Assembly: GCA_022791635.1 (NCBI GenBank) | Contig: JAAVZL010000047.1 | Span: forward strand, 1 to 64,000 | Source: Lachnospiraceae bacterium | Lineage (GTDB): Bacteria > Bacillota > Clostridia > Lachnospirales > Lachnospiraceae | Reading direction: 5' to 3' | DNA: 64,000 bases | Shown: positions 7,660-14,813 of the stretch, piece after piece | Layout: each line of letters opens with the position of its first letter | Numbering within the stretch: position 1 is the first letter of the stretch | Made by a program: the position numbers and the translations under genes | Notes under the pieces: generated by a model | Told to the model about the DNA's origin: nothing | Databases searched by the model: none | The model's input: the letters and a program-made list of their open reading frames with translations, nothing else

Positions 7660-8823
7660 ATGGGACTGGTAACATGGTTTCAGGAGAGTATATTTTCCAA
7701 TACGCTGATGATGGTGTTTCTGATTGCCGTTATCGGCTATCTGGTTGGCAGTATCCGGATTTGCGGACTGGAGCTGGGAACTGCCGGTATTTTGCTGGTG
7801 GCTCTGGTCTTCGGACATTTTGGAGTGGAGATTCCCTCTCTGGTGCAGAATCTGGGGCTTATCTGTTTTGTAACCTCGGTGGGCTTTATTGCGGGGCCGA
7901 AGTTTTTCCGGAATTTTAAGCTGAATGCTACGTCCTATATTTTGCTGGGGATTATTGTCATTGCGGCCGGGGCTTTGACCTGTGTGCTTGTGATCACGGT
8001 CTTTGGGGTGCCGGTGGATATCAGTCTTGGAATGATGACCGGGGCGCTCACCAGTACGCCGGGACTTGCGGCGGCTTTGGAGGCTACGGGGTCGGACGCG
8101 GCTTCTGTGGGGTATGGAATTGCTTATCCCTTTGGCGTGATTGGGGTGGTTCTTTTTGTTCAGTTGGTGCCGAAGCTTTTGAAGGTGGATATGGCGGCAG
8201 AACGGGCCAAATATGAGGCGGCGGCGAATGTGAGTGAGGAGGAGTATCATAAGACGAAGAAGGAGGAGCTGTTTTATGCGGATAGTATGGGGTTCTTTCC
8301 TTTTTCTCTGGCCATTGCGTTTGGGATTGTTTTGGCGAAGATTGAGATTCCTCTTCCGGGAGGTGCGGTGTTTGCTCTTGGAACTTCCGGCGGGCCTTTG
8401 ATTGCCGGGTTGATTTTGGGACATTTTGGACATATTGGCCGCTTAAGTGTTAAGGTGGAGAAGCATGTTCTGGAGTGTCTTCGAGAGTTTGGATTGGCTC
8501 TGTTTTTGCTTGGGGCGGGGTCTCAGGCGGGATCGGGGTTTGTGGAGATCCTCAAGGAGCAGGGGGCGCTTTTGTTCTTCTATGGGGCGCTGATGACGCT
8601 GATTCCTATGCTGCTGGGGTATGTGTTTGCTGCAAAAGTGCTGCGGCTTAGTATTTTTAATACGCTGGGATCGATTTGCGGCGGGATGACGAGTACGCCG
8701 GCGCTGGGGACGCTGATTCGTGTGACGGAGACGGATGATGTGGCTTCGGCTTATGCGGCTACTTATCCGATTGCTCTTGTGATGGTGGTGTTGGCCAGTC
8801 AGTTTATTGGGATCTTTTTGTAG
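7660..8823 (+). CDS. AspT/YidE-type transporter, short form without TrkA-C domains
   Basis: 387 aa polytopic membrane protein with two homologous membrane halves. The family signatures are MTGALTSTPGLAAALEATG in the first half and CGGMTSTPALGTLIRVTETDD in the second, typical of aspartate:alanine exchangers and YidE/YbjL permeases. These families usually have ~550 residues with two cytoplasmic TrkA-C domains in the middle. Here the central loop (about residues 180-215) is short and charged, so those domains are absent. It follows frdA by 33 bases and precedes a terminator, so it is probably the last gene of the hdr-flx-frd operon. A likely role is exchange of a dicarboxylate or aspartate for succinate; the substrate is inferred. 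Confidence 0.83.
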   Translation: MGLVTWFQESIFSNTLMMVFLIAVIGYLVGSIRICGLELGTAGILLVALVFGHFGVEIPSLVQNLGLICFVTSVGFIAGPKFFRNFKLNATSYILLGIIVIAAGALTCVLVITVFGVPVDISLGMMTGALTSTPGLAAALEATGSDAASVGYGIAYPFGVIGVVLFVQLVPKLLKVDMAAERAKYEAAANVSEEEYHKTKKEELFYADSMGFFPFSLAIAFGIVLAKIEIPLPGGAVFALGTSGGPLIAGLILGHFGHIGRLSVKVEKHVLECLREFGLALFLLGAGSQAGSGFVEILKEQGALLFFYGALMTLIPMLLGYVFAAKVLRLSIFNTLGSICGGMTSTPALGTLIRVTETDDVASAYAATYPIALVMVVLASQFIGIFL

Positions 8824-8845
8824 TGTTGGTTGTGTAAAGAGAAAG

Positions 8846-8894
8846 GCGGATGGCTTTTGGGATGTAAATATACCAAAAGTCGTCTGCTTTTTTT
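8846..8894 (+). terminator. Terminator of the hdr-flx-frd-transporter operon
   Basis: A 15-base stem (8846-8860 with 8873-8887, allowing G.T pairs), 12-base loop, and seven T at 8888-8894. It starts 22 bases after the transporter stop. It is separate from the large palindrome that follows. Confidence 0.8.
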
Positions 8895-8916
8895 CCGGAT
8901 CATTGGCTACACGGAC

Positions 8917-9128
8917 GGGATCGCCGCAAAAGAAGACAGCAGACTTTTCCATATCCGGTGTGCGGCCGGTTCACATACATTCTGTCTGCTAGGAACGTAC
9001 ATTGCCCTTTTTTGTTTTTTATGGTGGTTGATTTTTTGGTCAATGTTCGTTCCTATCATACAGTCTGTTCGTGAACAGCCGGACACTGGATATCGGAAAA
9101 GTCTGCTGTCTTCTTTTGCGGCGGTCCC
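8917..9128 (+). repeat. Large palindromic repeat, copy R1
   Basis: 212-base nearly complete inverted repeat in the 435-base gap after the transporter. The outer arms (from 8917 and up to 9128) share GCCGCAAAAGAAGACAGCAG and its complement. The conserved core contains CTTTTCCATATCCGG on the left and GAACAGCCGGACACTGGATA on the right. A separate top stem (GAACGTACATTG with CAATGTTCGTTC) closes a T-rich loop. Four other copies occur at 26276, 42268 (half), 44220 and 61715, all in this orientation. Not a protein gene: open frames through it are not conserved. Confidence 0.85.
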
Positions 9129-9245
9129 TGTTTTTAGGGCAATTTCTATTAAGGTTATTTTAGAAAGATATGTTATATTTAGTGGAGAAAGGAGTGTGCG
9201 CTGTATATGAATAGTAATGTAGTGGTAAAAAACTGCATAAACAGA
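9129..9245 (+). other. AT-rich spacer with a possible 23-codon leader ORF
   Basis: Remainder of the long gap. It holds a TATATT-like box near 9174 and an ATG at 9207, with GGAG 14 bases upstream, opening a 23-codon frame that ends in the hairpin at 9246-9268. I see no homology and no clear -35 box. It may be a leader or nothing. Confidence 0.25.
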
Positions 9246-9268
9246 CAGCCTCTTTGGGTTAGAGGCTG
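9246..9268 (-). terminator. Hairpin at the end of the anti-sigma gene
   Basis: CAGCCTCT (9246-9253) pairs with AGAGGCTG (9261-9268). The stop codon of the anti-sigma gene is inside it. It is T-rich on both sides, so it may end transcription from either direction. Confidence 0.6.
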
Positions 9269-10197
9269 CTTTCTTTAAGTTCTCTTTTCAGTCGCCAAAC
9301 ATTATGCGTTAACAACAAGCCGCCATACAGAAGGACAGAGATAAAAATCATAAGAGAGAGATCGCGGGGCAGTGAATAGGAAGTCCAGTTGATGCCGGAT
9401 ACGACAAAATGGCTGATAATGTAGGCAATGGGATACAAGCCAATGCGCTCAGTAGAGACACGTACCGTTTCATTCCTTCGGGTTAAGAACCATACAATTC
9501 CAAGAACAACCAATGCAGCGATTGCAAGGATGAGATAGTATCCAAGGGAAAGCCGCGGTAAAACAAGGGTGCCTTCATAGTCAGCATTTTTTTCAATGGG
9601 GCTTTTGGCATTTGGGTCATACTTAACAATGAAAATATTTTCGTTTCCGTCATTGGGAACATATGCAACAAGGACGGGCTTGCCATGCGTTGCTGTAACC
9701 GCAGCCGACAGGGCGCCTTTTCCCTGTGAAAACCATTTGTCCCAAAGAGAGGTCCACGCCTGTATATCGCAATAATAGAAATCCCCGCCGTCAGGATCCT
9801 CATAAACTGCGTAAGAAAAATCAGTGACGCCTTCCTCAAAGGTGAGCAGCATCCCTTTATGGTCAAGCTGTTCCACCGTAACAACGCCTTCGGAATAGGG
9901 AAGATAGATGGGAGCATCCAGCACGGCAAATGCGGATACAAGCAGTGCTGTCACAAATAGGGCAGTCAGGGCAATGGTCTGTATTTTTTTGACCTTCATC
10001 TTCCGGCCAAGCTTTAAAAGCGGAGCAGCGTCGGATAGCTCCTGCGCCGACGGGGATTCTTTGGTTTTTTCATATTCCTTTCTACAGGCTTCACAGCCTT
10101 TTAAGTGTTCCTCAATGAAGTCTGCACTGTCAAAGCTTGCCATATGCTCGGCATACAGCGGTAAAAGGTCTCGTACGATGTTGCACTCATTTCTCAT
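9259..10197 (-). CDS. Zinc-finger anti-sigma factor, membrane-anchored
   Basis: 312 aa. The N-terminus has a zf-HC2 anti-sigma zinc-binding domain (NECNIVRDLLPLYAEHM, then HLKGCEACRKEY near residues 31-42). A first membrane segment lies near 75-95, an extracytoplasmic domain about 95-220, and about three more membrane segments to the C-terminus (YYLILAIAALVVLGIVWFL and after). It overlaps the sigma-factor gene by 11 bases and is cotranscribed with it. Expected role: hold the partner ECF sigma factor at the membrane until an envelope signal arrives. The signal is unknown. Confidence 0.88.
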   Translation of the reverse strand: MRNECNIVRDLLPLYAEHMASFDSADFIEEHLKGCEACRKEYEKTKESPSAQELSDAAPLLKLGRKMKVKKIQTIALTALFVTALLVSAFAVLDAPIYLPYSEGVVTVEQLDHKGMLLTFEEGVTDFSYAVYEDPDGGDFYYCDIQAWTSLWDKWFSQGKGALSAAVTATHGKPVLVAYVPNDGNENIFIVKYDPNAKSPIEKNADYEGTLVLPRLSLGYYLILAIAALVVLGIVWFLTRRNETVRVSTERIGLYPIAYIISHFVVSGINWTSYSLPRDLSLMIFISVLLYGGLLLTHNVWRLKRELKESSL

Positions 10198-10690
10198 AGG
10201 ATTTGTCCTCCAGTCTTGATTGAATCATTGCTCTGGCCCGGTGGTAGGTCACACAAGCCCAGTTTTCCGATTTGCCGAAGATTTGCCCGATTTGTTTGAA
10301 GCTCAGCTCTGCAAACACGCGCCACATAAAGACTTCTTTGTATGGATCCGATACATGGTGCAGAATGGCTCTTATCTGTGCGGCTTCCTCGCGTTTCATA
10401 CACTGCTCTTCCAAGGTGTCTTCTTCGGAGGGCAGCTCTGACAGCTCCTCATGGTCCATAGGCGCCGTTTTCTTTGACTTTTTCAGATATGTGTAATAAC
10501 AGTTCTTTGCTATCTGACAGAGCCACACACGAATGTCGCAGTCGCCGCGAAAGCTTCCGATGGAACTCATGGCCTTGAAAAATGCTTCACTGGTAATTTC
10601 CTCTGCCGTATGTTCGTTACCTGATAATCTGCGGATATAGAGGTATACATCATTAAAATAATCCCGGTATATTTTCTCAAACTCCGTCAC
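10187..10690 (-). CDS. ECF-type RNA polymerase sigma factor
   Basis: 167 aa with sigma region 2 (YFNDVYLYIRRLSGNEHTAEEITSEAFFKAM, shown only by its ends YFNDVYLY and EITSEAFFKAM, near 11-41) and region 4 (PYKEVFMWRVFAELSFKQIG, then SENWACVTYHRAR, near 118-155). It pairs with the overlapping anti-sigma gene downstream. A weak upstream TGGAAA and TATAGT pair with 17-base spacing is visible on the minus strand around 10760-10790. No ECF autoregulatory promoter is obvious. Confidence 0.9.
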   Translation of the reverse strand: MTEFEKIYRDYFNDVYLYIRRLSGNEHTAEEITSEAFFKAMSSIGSFRGDCDIRVWLCQIAKNCYYTYLKKSKKTAPMDHEELSELPSEEDTLEEQCMKREEAAQIRAILHHVSDPYKEVFMWRVFAELSFKQIGQIFGKSENWACVTYHRARAMIQSRLEDKSYEK

Positions 10691-10944
10691 GCTGCCACCT
10701 CCCTTCAGTGATAAGACCTGGCAGGAAATAAAATCTTACAAATTTTTTGAAAAATTTTCGAGTTTACTATACCACAAAAGTGTGAGCTTTTCCATAAACG
10801 GCGGACTTGCTGTAGGGATCTTCCAGTCAGCCTGCCAAATTTGCTTGTCTCTATTGAAATCCTTCGGTATAATATATTTGGATGCCGTCAAGGTTCTCAG
10901 CACCATGCCTTGTACATATAAATTCCGATGGAAGGGGAAATCGT

Positions 10945-11205
10945 ATGAGAAGAAGTCTGAACGAAGTAATTCGGCTGAATGAGAAGCAAAAGAAGCAGCT
11001 TGCCGATGAAATCAAGGCATTTTACCTGGATGTTCGCGGAGAAGAAATCGGAATCATTGAGGAGCAGCAGTTGATTGATTTGTTTTGCGAGCATTTGGCG
11101 CCTATCGTGTATAATAAGGCCCTGGACGATGCTATGAGGTGGCTTAGGGAGCAGGCAGAGAATATGGAGACGGATTATTATTTGCTGTATAAGGATGTCC
11201 GATAA
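10945..11205 (+). CDS. DUF2164-like small protein
   Basis: 86 aa soluble protein from the ATG at 10945, preceded by AAGGGGAAA. A longer in-frame start at 10882 has no ribosome site and lies in sequence unlike the rest. Seen: a basic start (MRRSLNEVIRLNEKQKKQL) and IKAFYLDVRGEEIGIIEEQQLIDLF, resembling DUF2164 proteins. No function is known. It ends in ...KDVR inside a palindrome shared with the convergent gene, which ends ...GDVR. Confidence 0.75.
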   Translation: MRRSLNEVIRLNEKQKKQLADEIKAFYLDVRGEEIGIIEEQQLIDLFCEHLAPIVYNKALDDAMRWLREQAENMETDYYLLYKDVR

Positions 11206-11234
11206 GCTTTCATTAAGAAAGCTTATCGGACATC
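11194..11234. terminator. Bidirectional terminator containing both convergent stop codons
   Basis: Perfect 18-base arms (11194-11211 and 11217-11234) around a 5-base loop. The arm sequence GATGTCCGATAAGC encodes Asp-Val-Arg-stop on each strand, so both convergent genes end within it. Confidence 0.85.
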
Positions 11235-11777
11235 GCCGTATTTTTTCTTCAGTCTCCGAAGCTTTAGGCCGCAGTGGAGAAATAAGTAAAGGTATATGAG
11301 CAGCAGGATCGCAAATATCATGGTAACTGCATCCGCAAAGGGATTGTTCTCTTCCATGCTGTTGATGAACTGGGGGAGCAGACAGCAGAAAAAGACGCAT
11401 ACCAGGGGAAGCATACGGGTTTTGAGAATGTGATTTACCATGTTAATGCGGGAGCTGTCATCGGAGAAAATCTCTTTCTCCTCTTCGGTATCTGCCTCGG
11501 ATACAGGCCTGCGGAAGTAGAGCCAACCCGTACAGCGGGCAAAATATTCCCAGCCGTAGTCCTGAAAGATTTGAAAGTAGTCGCCGTTTTCCGAGTTGTT
11601 TTTGTAATCCAGCCGGTACACGACGTCTTCCGGCGTGCAGCTCTCAAAAATATAGAAGCAGGGCACAATCATTTTCACCAGCTTCCAGCCCTTTTGGTGC
11701 TGGCGGCGGAGCCAGATTTCCTCCTCCTCATAATCGGAAATTGTAAAAAAGCGTATGAGGGTCCTGTGATTATTCAT
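11223..11777 (-). CDS. DUF2812 membrane protein
   Basis: 184 aa. The N-terminal soluble domain (FFTISDYEEEEIWLRRQHQKG, seen in part as EEEIWLRRQHQKGWKL, and VVYRLDYKNN) matches DUF2812. Two membrane segments lie near residues 120-140 and 150-170. The start overlaps the PadR gene by 8 bases. PadR plus DUF2812 is a common pair in Firmicutes; the DUF2812 protein may be the target of, or a partner in, the PadR response. Function unknown. Confidence 0.85.
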   Translation of the reverse strand: MNNHRTLIRFFTISDYEEEEIWLRRQHQKGWKLVKMIVPCFYIFESCTPEDVVYRLDYKNNSENGDYFQIFQDYGWEYFARCTGWLYFRRPVSEADTEEEKEIFSDDSSRINMVNHILKTRMLPLVCVFFCCLLPQFINSMEENNPFADAVTMIFAILLLIYLYLFLHCGLKLRRLKKKYGDVR

Positions 11778-12093
11778 TTACATTCTCTCCTTTACTGTTT
11801 TTATACAGACGTTCAATGCGGTGAAGTTCAAGCTCCAGGATTTCCTGTCCAAGCGGGGTAATCCGGTACAGCTTTCGCTTTTCTTCGTCTCTTACAAAGG
11901 CAATCAGTCCGTCCTTTTCCATTTTGGAGAGGGTTCCGTACATGGTGCCGGCGCTGATGGTCAGGGCGCCGCCTGTCATCTGCTTGACCTGCTGGCTGAT
12001 GCCGTAGCCATGCTGTGCTTGCCGAAGACAAAATAAAATGTAAAATCCGCTTTCTGTCATGGGTACGTAGATTCGTTTGATTCTGCTGTCCAT
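11770..12093 (-). CDS. PadR-family transcriptional regulator
   Basis: 107 aa winged-helix protein: TESGFYILFCLRQAQHGYGI, then GGALTISAGTMYGTLSKME and RKLYRITPLGQEIL, the standard PadR fold, with only a short C-terminal helix (small PadR subtype). It is the first gene of an operon with the DUF2812 gene. Two palindromes 26-67 bases upstream of the start are its probable operators, so autoregulation is likely. Confidence 0.92.
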   Translation of the reverse strand: MDSRIKRIYVPMTESGFYILFCLRQAQHGYGISQQVKQMTGGALTISAGTMYGTLSKMEKDGLIAFVRDEEKRKLYRITPLGQEILELELHRIERLYKNSKGENVNE

Positions 12094-12118
12094 AGGTACT
12101 CCTTACTATCATGACCCG

Positions 12119-12160
12119 ATATATCGAGGCTCGAGATATATTATATCGAAGTTCGATATA
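12119..12160. promoter_or_regulatory. Probable PadR operators
   Basis: TATATCGAAGTTCGATATA (12142-12160) is a perfect 9+1+9 palindrome. Beside it, 12119-12141 is a related imperfect one (ATATATCGAG facing CTCGAGATATAT). PadR regulators bind AT-rich inverted repeats of this kind upstream of their own gene. Binding is inferred. Confidence 0.65.
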
Positions 12161-12219
12161 AATGTCAATGCTTTTGTACTTGATTTTGCCATTGATGTCA
12201 CGAAACTGGTAAATATTCA

Positions 12220-12248
12220 TTGCAATTAGATGACATTTATTTTAAAAT
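12220..12248 (+). promoter_or_regulatory. Promoter of the fumarase genes
   Basis: TTGCAA (12220-12225), 17-base spacer, TAAAAT (12243-12248), ahead of AGGAGGTGAT and the ATG at 12318. AT-rich surroundings support it. Confidence 0.6.
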
Positions 12249-12317
12249 CTAATACAGAGATTACGATAGAATAAAGTAATTTATTTTATAAATATTAAAT
12301 TCAGGAGGTGATTGCTC

Positions 12318-13160
12318 ATGCGTGAGATTCAGGCACAGCAGATTACAGATGTTGTGGAGAAATTATGTATTGAGGCAAATCAGTATCTTCCAGAGGATGT
12401 CCAGGGCGCTATTCGGCGCTGTCGGGCGTGTGAGGACTGGGAGATTGCCCAGGGGATACTGGACAAGATTATTACAAACTTTGAAATAGCCAGGGAGGAA
12501 CATGTTCCCATCTGCCAGGATACGGGAATGGCCTGTGTTTTTTTGGAGATTGGACAGGATGTGCATATCGCAGGCGGCGATTTAAGGGAGGCCGTGGACG
12601 AGGGTGTGCGTCGTGGCTATGACAAGGGATATCTTCGGAAATCCGTGGTAAAGGATCCGGTGCGCCGTGGAAATACGGGGGATAATACGCCGGCCATGCT
12701 TTACACGGAGATTGTTCCCGGGGAGCAGATTAAGGTGACGGTAGGACCGAAGGGATTTGGAAGTGAGAATATGAGCGCTATCCGGATGTTCAAGCCTTCC
12801 GCCGGGATTGAGGGAATTAAGGATTTTATTCTGGAGACGGTGGAGACGGCCGGCCCAAATCCCTGTCCGCCCATGGTTGTGGGTGTGGGAATCGGAGGCA
12901 CCTTTGATAAATGTGCCTTGCTTGCGAAAAAGGCTCTGATGCGCAGTACGGATGAGCGGAATCCGGATCCCTATTATGCGGATCTGGAGGCAGAGATGCT
13001 GGAGAAGATCAACAAGCTTGGCATTGGGCCCCAGGGCTTTGGCGGCAAGACTACGGCTCTGGCGCTCAATATTGAGACGCTGCCTACTCACATTGCAGGA
13101 ATGCCCTGTGCGGTGAATATCAATTGTCATGTGACACGCCATAAGACGGAGGTGATCTAG
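12318..13160 (+). CDS. fumA: Fumarate hydratase class I, alpha (N-terminal) subunit
   Basis: 280 aa. Start ATG 12318 sits 7 bases after AGGAGGTGAT; a TTG at 12312 is too close to it. Seen: PICQDTGMACVF near residues 60-71 (Cys for the 4Fe-4S cluster), GVGIGGTFDKC near 190, and NINCHVTRH near the end, matching the iron-sulfur hydratase alpha domain (TtdA/FumA type). It reversibly hydrates fumarate to malate in the cytoplasm. The beta subunit starts 2 bases after its stop. Tartrate dehydratase has the same domains; the fumarate reductase cluster nearby favours fumarase. The cluster makes the enzyme oxygen-sensitive. Confidence 0.9.
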   Translation: MREIQAQQITDVVEKLCIEANQYLPEDVQGAIRRCRACEDWEIAQGILDKIITNFEIAREEHVPICQDTGMACVFLEIGQDVHIAGGDLREAVDEGVRRGYDKGYLRKSVVKDPVRRGNTGDNTPAMLYTEIVPGEQIKVTVGPKGFGSENMSAIRMFKPSAGIEGIKDFILETVETAGPNPCPPMVVGVGIGGTFDKCALLAKKALMRSTDERNPDPYYADLEAEMLEKINKLGIGPQGFGGKTTALALNIETLPTHIAGMPCAVNINCHVTRHKTEVI

Positions 13161-13162
13161 GG

Positions 13163-13720
13163 ATGGAAAAACATATTCAGCTTCCTTTGACAGAAGAGGT
13201 GGCAAAGACCCTTCATGCAGGGGACAGTGTGTATTTGACAGGAACGATCTATACGTCCAGGGATGCGGGACATAAAAGGATGTGTGAGGCCCTGGCCCGT
13301 GGGGAGGAGCTTCCCTTTGATCCTGCGGATGCGACCATTTATTATGTTGGTCCCACACCGGCCAAGCCGGGACAGGTGATTGGGTCTGCAGGACCTACCA
13401 CCAGCGGCCGGATGGATGCCTATGCGCCTACCATGATGTCGGTGGGAGCCAGGGGCATGATTGGCAAGGGCGCAAGGCTTCCGGAGGTTGTGGAGGCTAT
13501 GAAGAAGTATCACGGCGTTTACTTCGGCGCGATCGGCGGAGCCGGGGCTCTGCTTGCAAAATGCATTAAGAAGTGTGAGCTGATTGCTTATGAGGATCTG
13601 GGAGCAGAGGCTCTTCGGAAGCTCTATGTGGAGGATATGCCCCTTGTGGTGATCATTGACAGTGAGGGAAAGAACCTCTACGAGGACGGGAAGGCTGCTT
13701 ATCTGGCTTCTCAGAAATAA
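13163..13720 (+). CDS. fumB: Fumarate hydratase class I, beta (C-terminal) subunit
   Basis: 185 aa. Motifs of the hydratase beta domain: GTIYTSRDAGHKRM near 29-42, YYVGPTPAKPGQVIGSAGPT near 58-77, TSGRMDAYAP, MIGKG, and FGAIGGAGALLAKCI near 125. It completes the two-subunit fumarase with the gene 2 bases upstream and is followed by a terminator. The symbol is only positional here; the family does not distinguish fumarate from tartrate by sequence I can read. Confidence 0.88.
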   Translation: MEKHIQLPLTEEVAKTLHAGDSVYLTGTIYTSRDAGHKRMCEALARGEELPFDPADATIYYVGPTPAKPGQVIGSAGPTTSGRMDAYAPTMMSVGARGMIGKGARLPEVVEAMKKYHGVYFGAIGGAGALLAKCIKKCELIAYEDLGAEALRKLYVEDMPLVVIIDSEGKNLYEDGKAAYLASQK

Positions 13721-13740
13721 AAGAATGATTTAAAAAATGG

Positions 13741-13786
13741 GATGCCGCAAGATAAGACAGGAGCTTGTTTTGCGGCATCGTTTTTT
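13741..13786 (+). terminator. Terminator after the fumarase genes
   Basis: GATGCCGCAA (13741-13750) pairs with TTGCGGCATC around 13770-13779, and six T follow at 13781-13786. Confidence 0.85.
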
Positions 13787-13870
13787 GCTGCAAGTAATAA
13801 TTGTAAAATACCTGAGATTCCGCTATACTGAAGGTAGTTGGAAAAGCAGCAGAAAAGGGAGGGAAGCATT

Positions 13871-14813
13871 GTGGCGAGAACGATCAGTATCGGGTGTCAG
13901 AACTATGAGACCATCCGCAGAGAGGGATACTTTTATATAGATAAAACATCGCTCATCAGGGAATGGGGGAGAGCGGGGACAGTGTAACACTGATTACACG
14001 GCCCAGAAGGTTTTGGAAAACCCTTACCATGAGTATGACAGAGCAGTTTTTTTCCGTAAATTATGCAAATAGAGGGGACTTGTTTGAGGGGCTTTCCATC
14101 TGGGAGGAGGAAACGTTTCAAAGGCTGCAGGGTACCTATCCGGTTATCAGTTTGTCCTTTGCCAACGTAAAGGAGCAGCGTTACGAGATAGCCCGCAGAA
14201 AAATTTGCCAGATATTTTCCAATCTCTATTCTCAGAATGATTTTCTGCTGGAGGGAGATTTGTTGAACAGGAATTTGAAAATCTGCTGAGAGGCGGAGTC
14301 CTTAAGGTGGAGATTGATGAGCAGATTGTGTACGGTGAGCTGAATCAAAAGCGGAATTCCATCTGGAGTCTGCTCCTTGCAAGTGGGTACCTCAAACCTC
14401 TTGAGGTGGAATTTACGGAGGAAAACGGACGCTGGAATTATCAGTTGGTGCTGACCAACAAAGAAGTTGGGATTATGTTCTCCAACATGATTCGGAGATG
14501 GTTTTCCGATTCCGACGGAAACTATAATGATTTCATAAAGGCATTGCTGAAAAATGACCTAAAGGCCATGAATGCCTACATGTACCGGGTAGCCCTGGCC
14601 ACCTTCAGCTATTTTGATACCGGAAAGCGTCCCTCCGGGGAAGAGCCGGAGCTTCGTGACACGGTGCAGGCGGCTCTAACGCAGATCGAGGAGCAAAACT
14701 ATGAGGCGGCGCTGGAGGAAAAAGGCATTGCAAAGGAGCGTATCCGAAAGTACGGCTTTGCCTTCTGCGGGAAAAAGGTATTGATTGGGCGGGGAGAAAA
14801 TGGATCTTTCTAA
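13871..14813 (+). pseudogene. Decayed AAA-ATPase-like/PD-(D/E)XK nuclease family gene
   Basis: Starts at GTG 13871 with IGCQNYETIRREGYFYIDKT, the start of the large AAA-ATPase-like family common in gut Firmicutes. A frameshift near 13965-13980 moves the reading into ESGDSVTLITRPRRF. The nucleotide-binding turn reads PRRFWKT where the family has PRRFGKT. The frame ends at 14287 after LLEGDLLN, with the middle of the protein missing, and resumes as [19 protein letters not shown] to GKKVLIG. In the last part SGEEPE runs straight into LRDTVQAAL, so the nuclease core that normally lies between (YDVMLEP to ILEFK) has been deleted. Not functional. Confidence 0.88.

Noticed and set aside
6268..8433. 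A 721-codon open frame on the minus strand opposite frdA and the transporter
   Set aside because: It lies entirely antisense to two well-supported genes, is extremely basic and repetitive in His/Arg/Asn, and has no ribosome site or family resemblance. It is a codon-bias shadow.
8830..9210. A + strand open frame through palindrome R1
   Set aside because: It passes straight through an inverted repeat; other R copies do not keep the frame.
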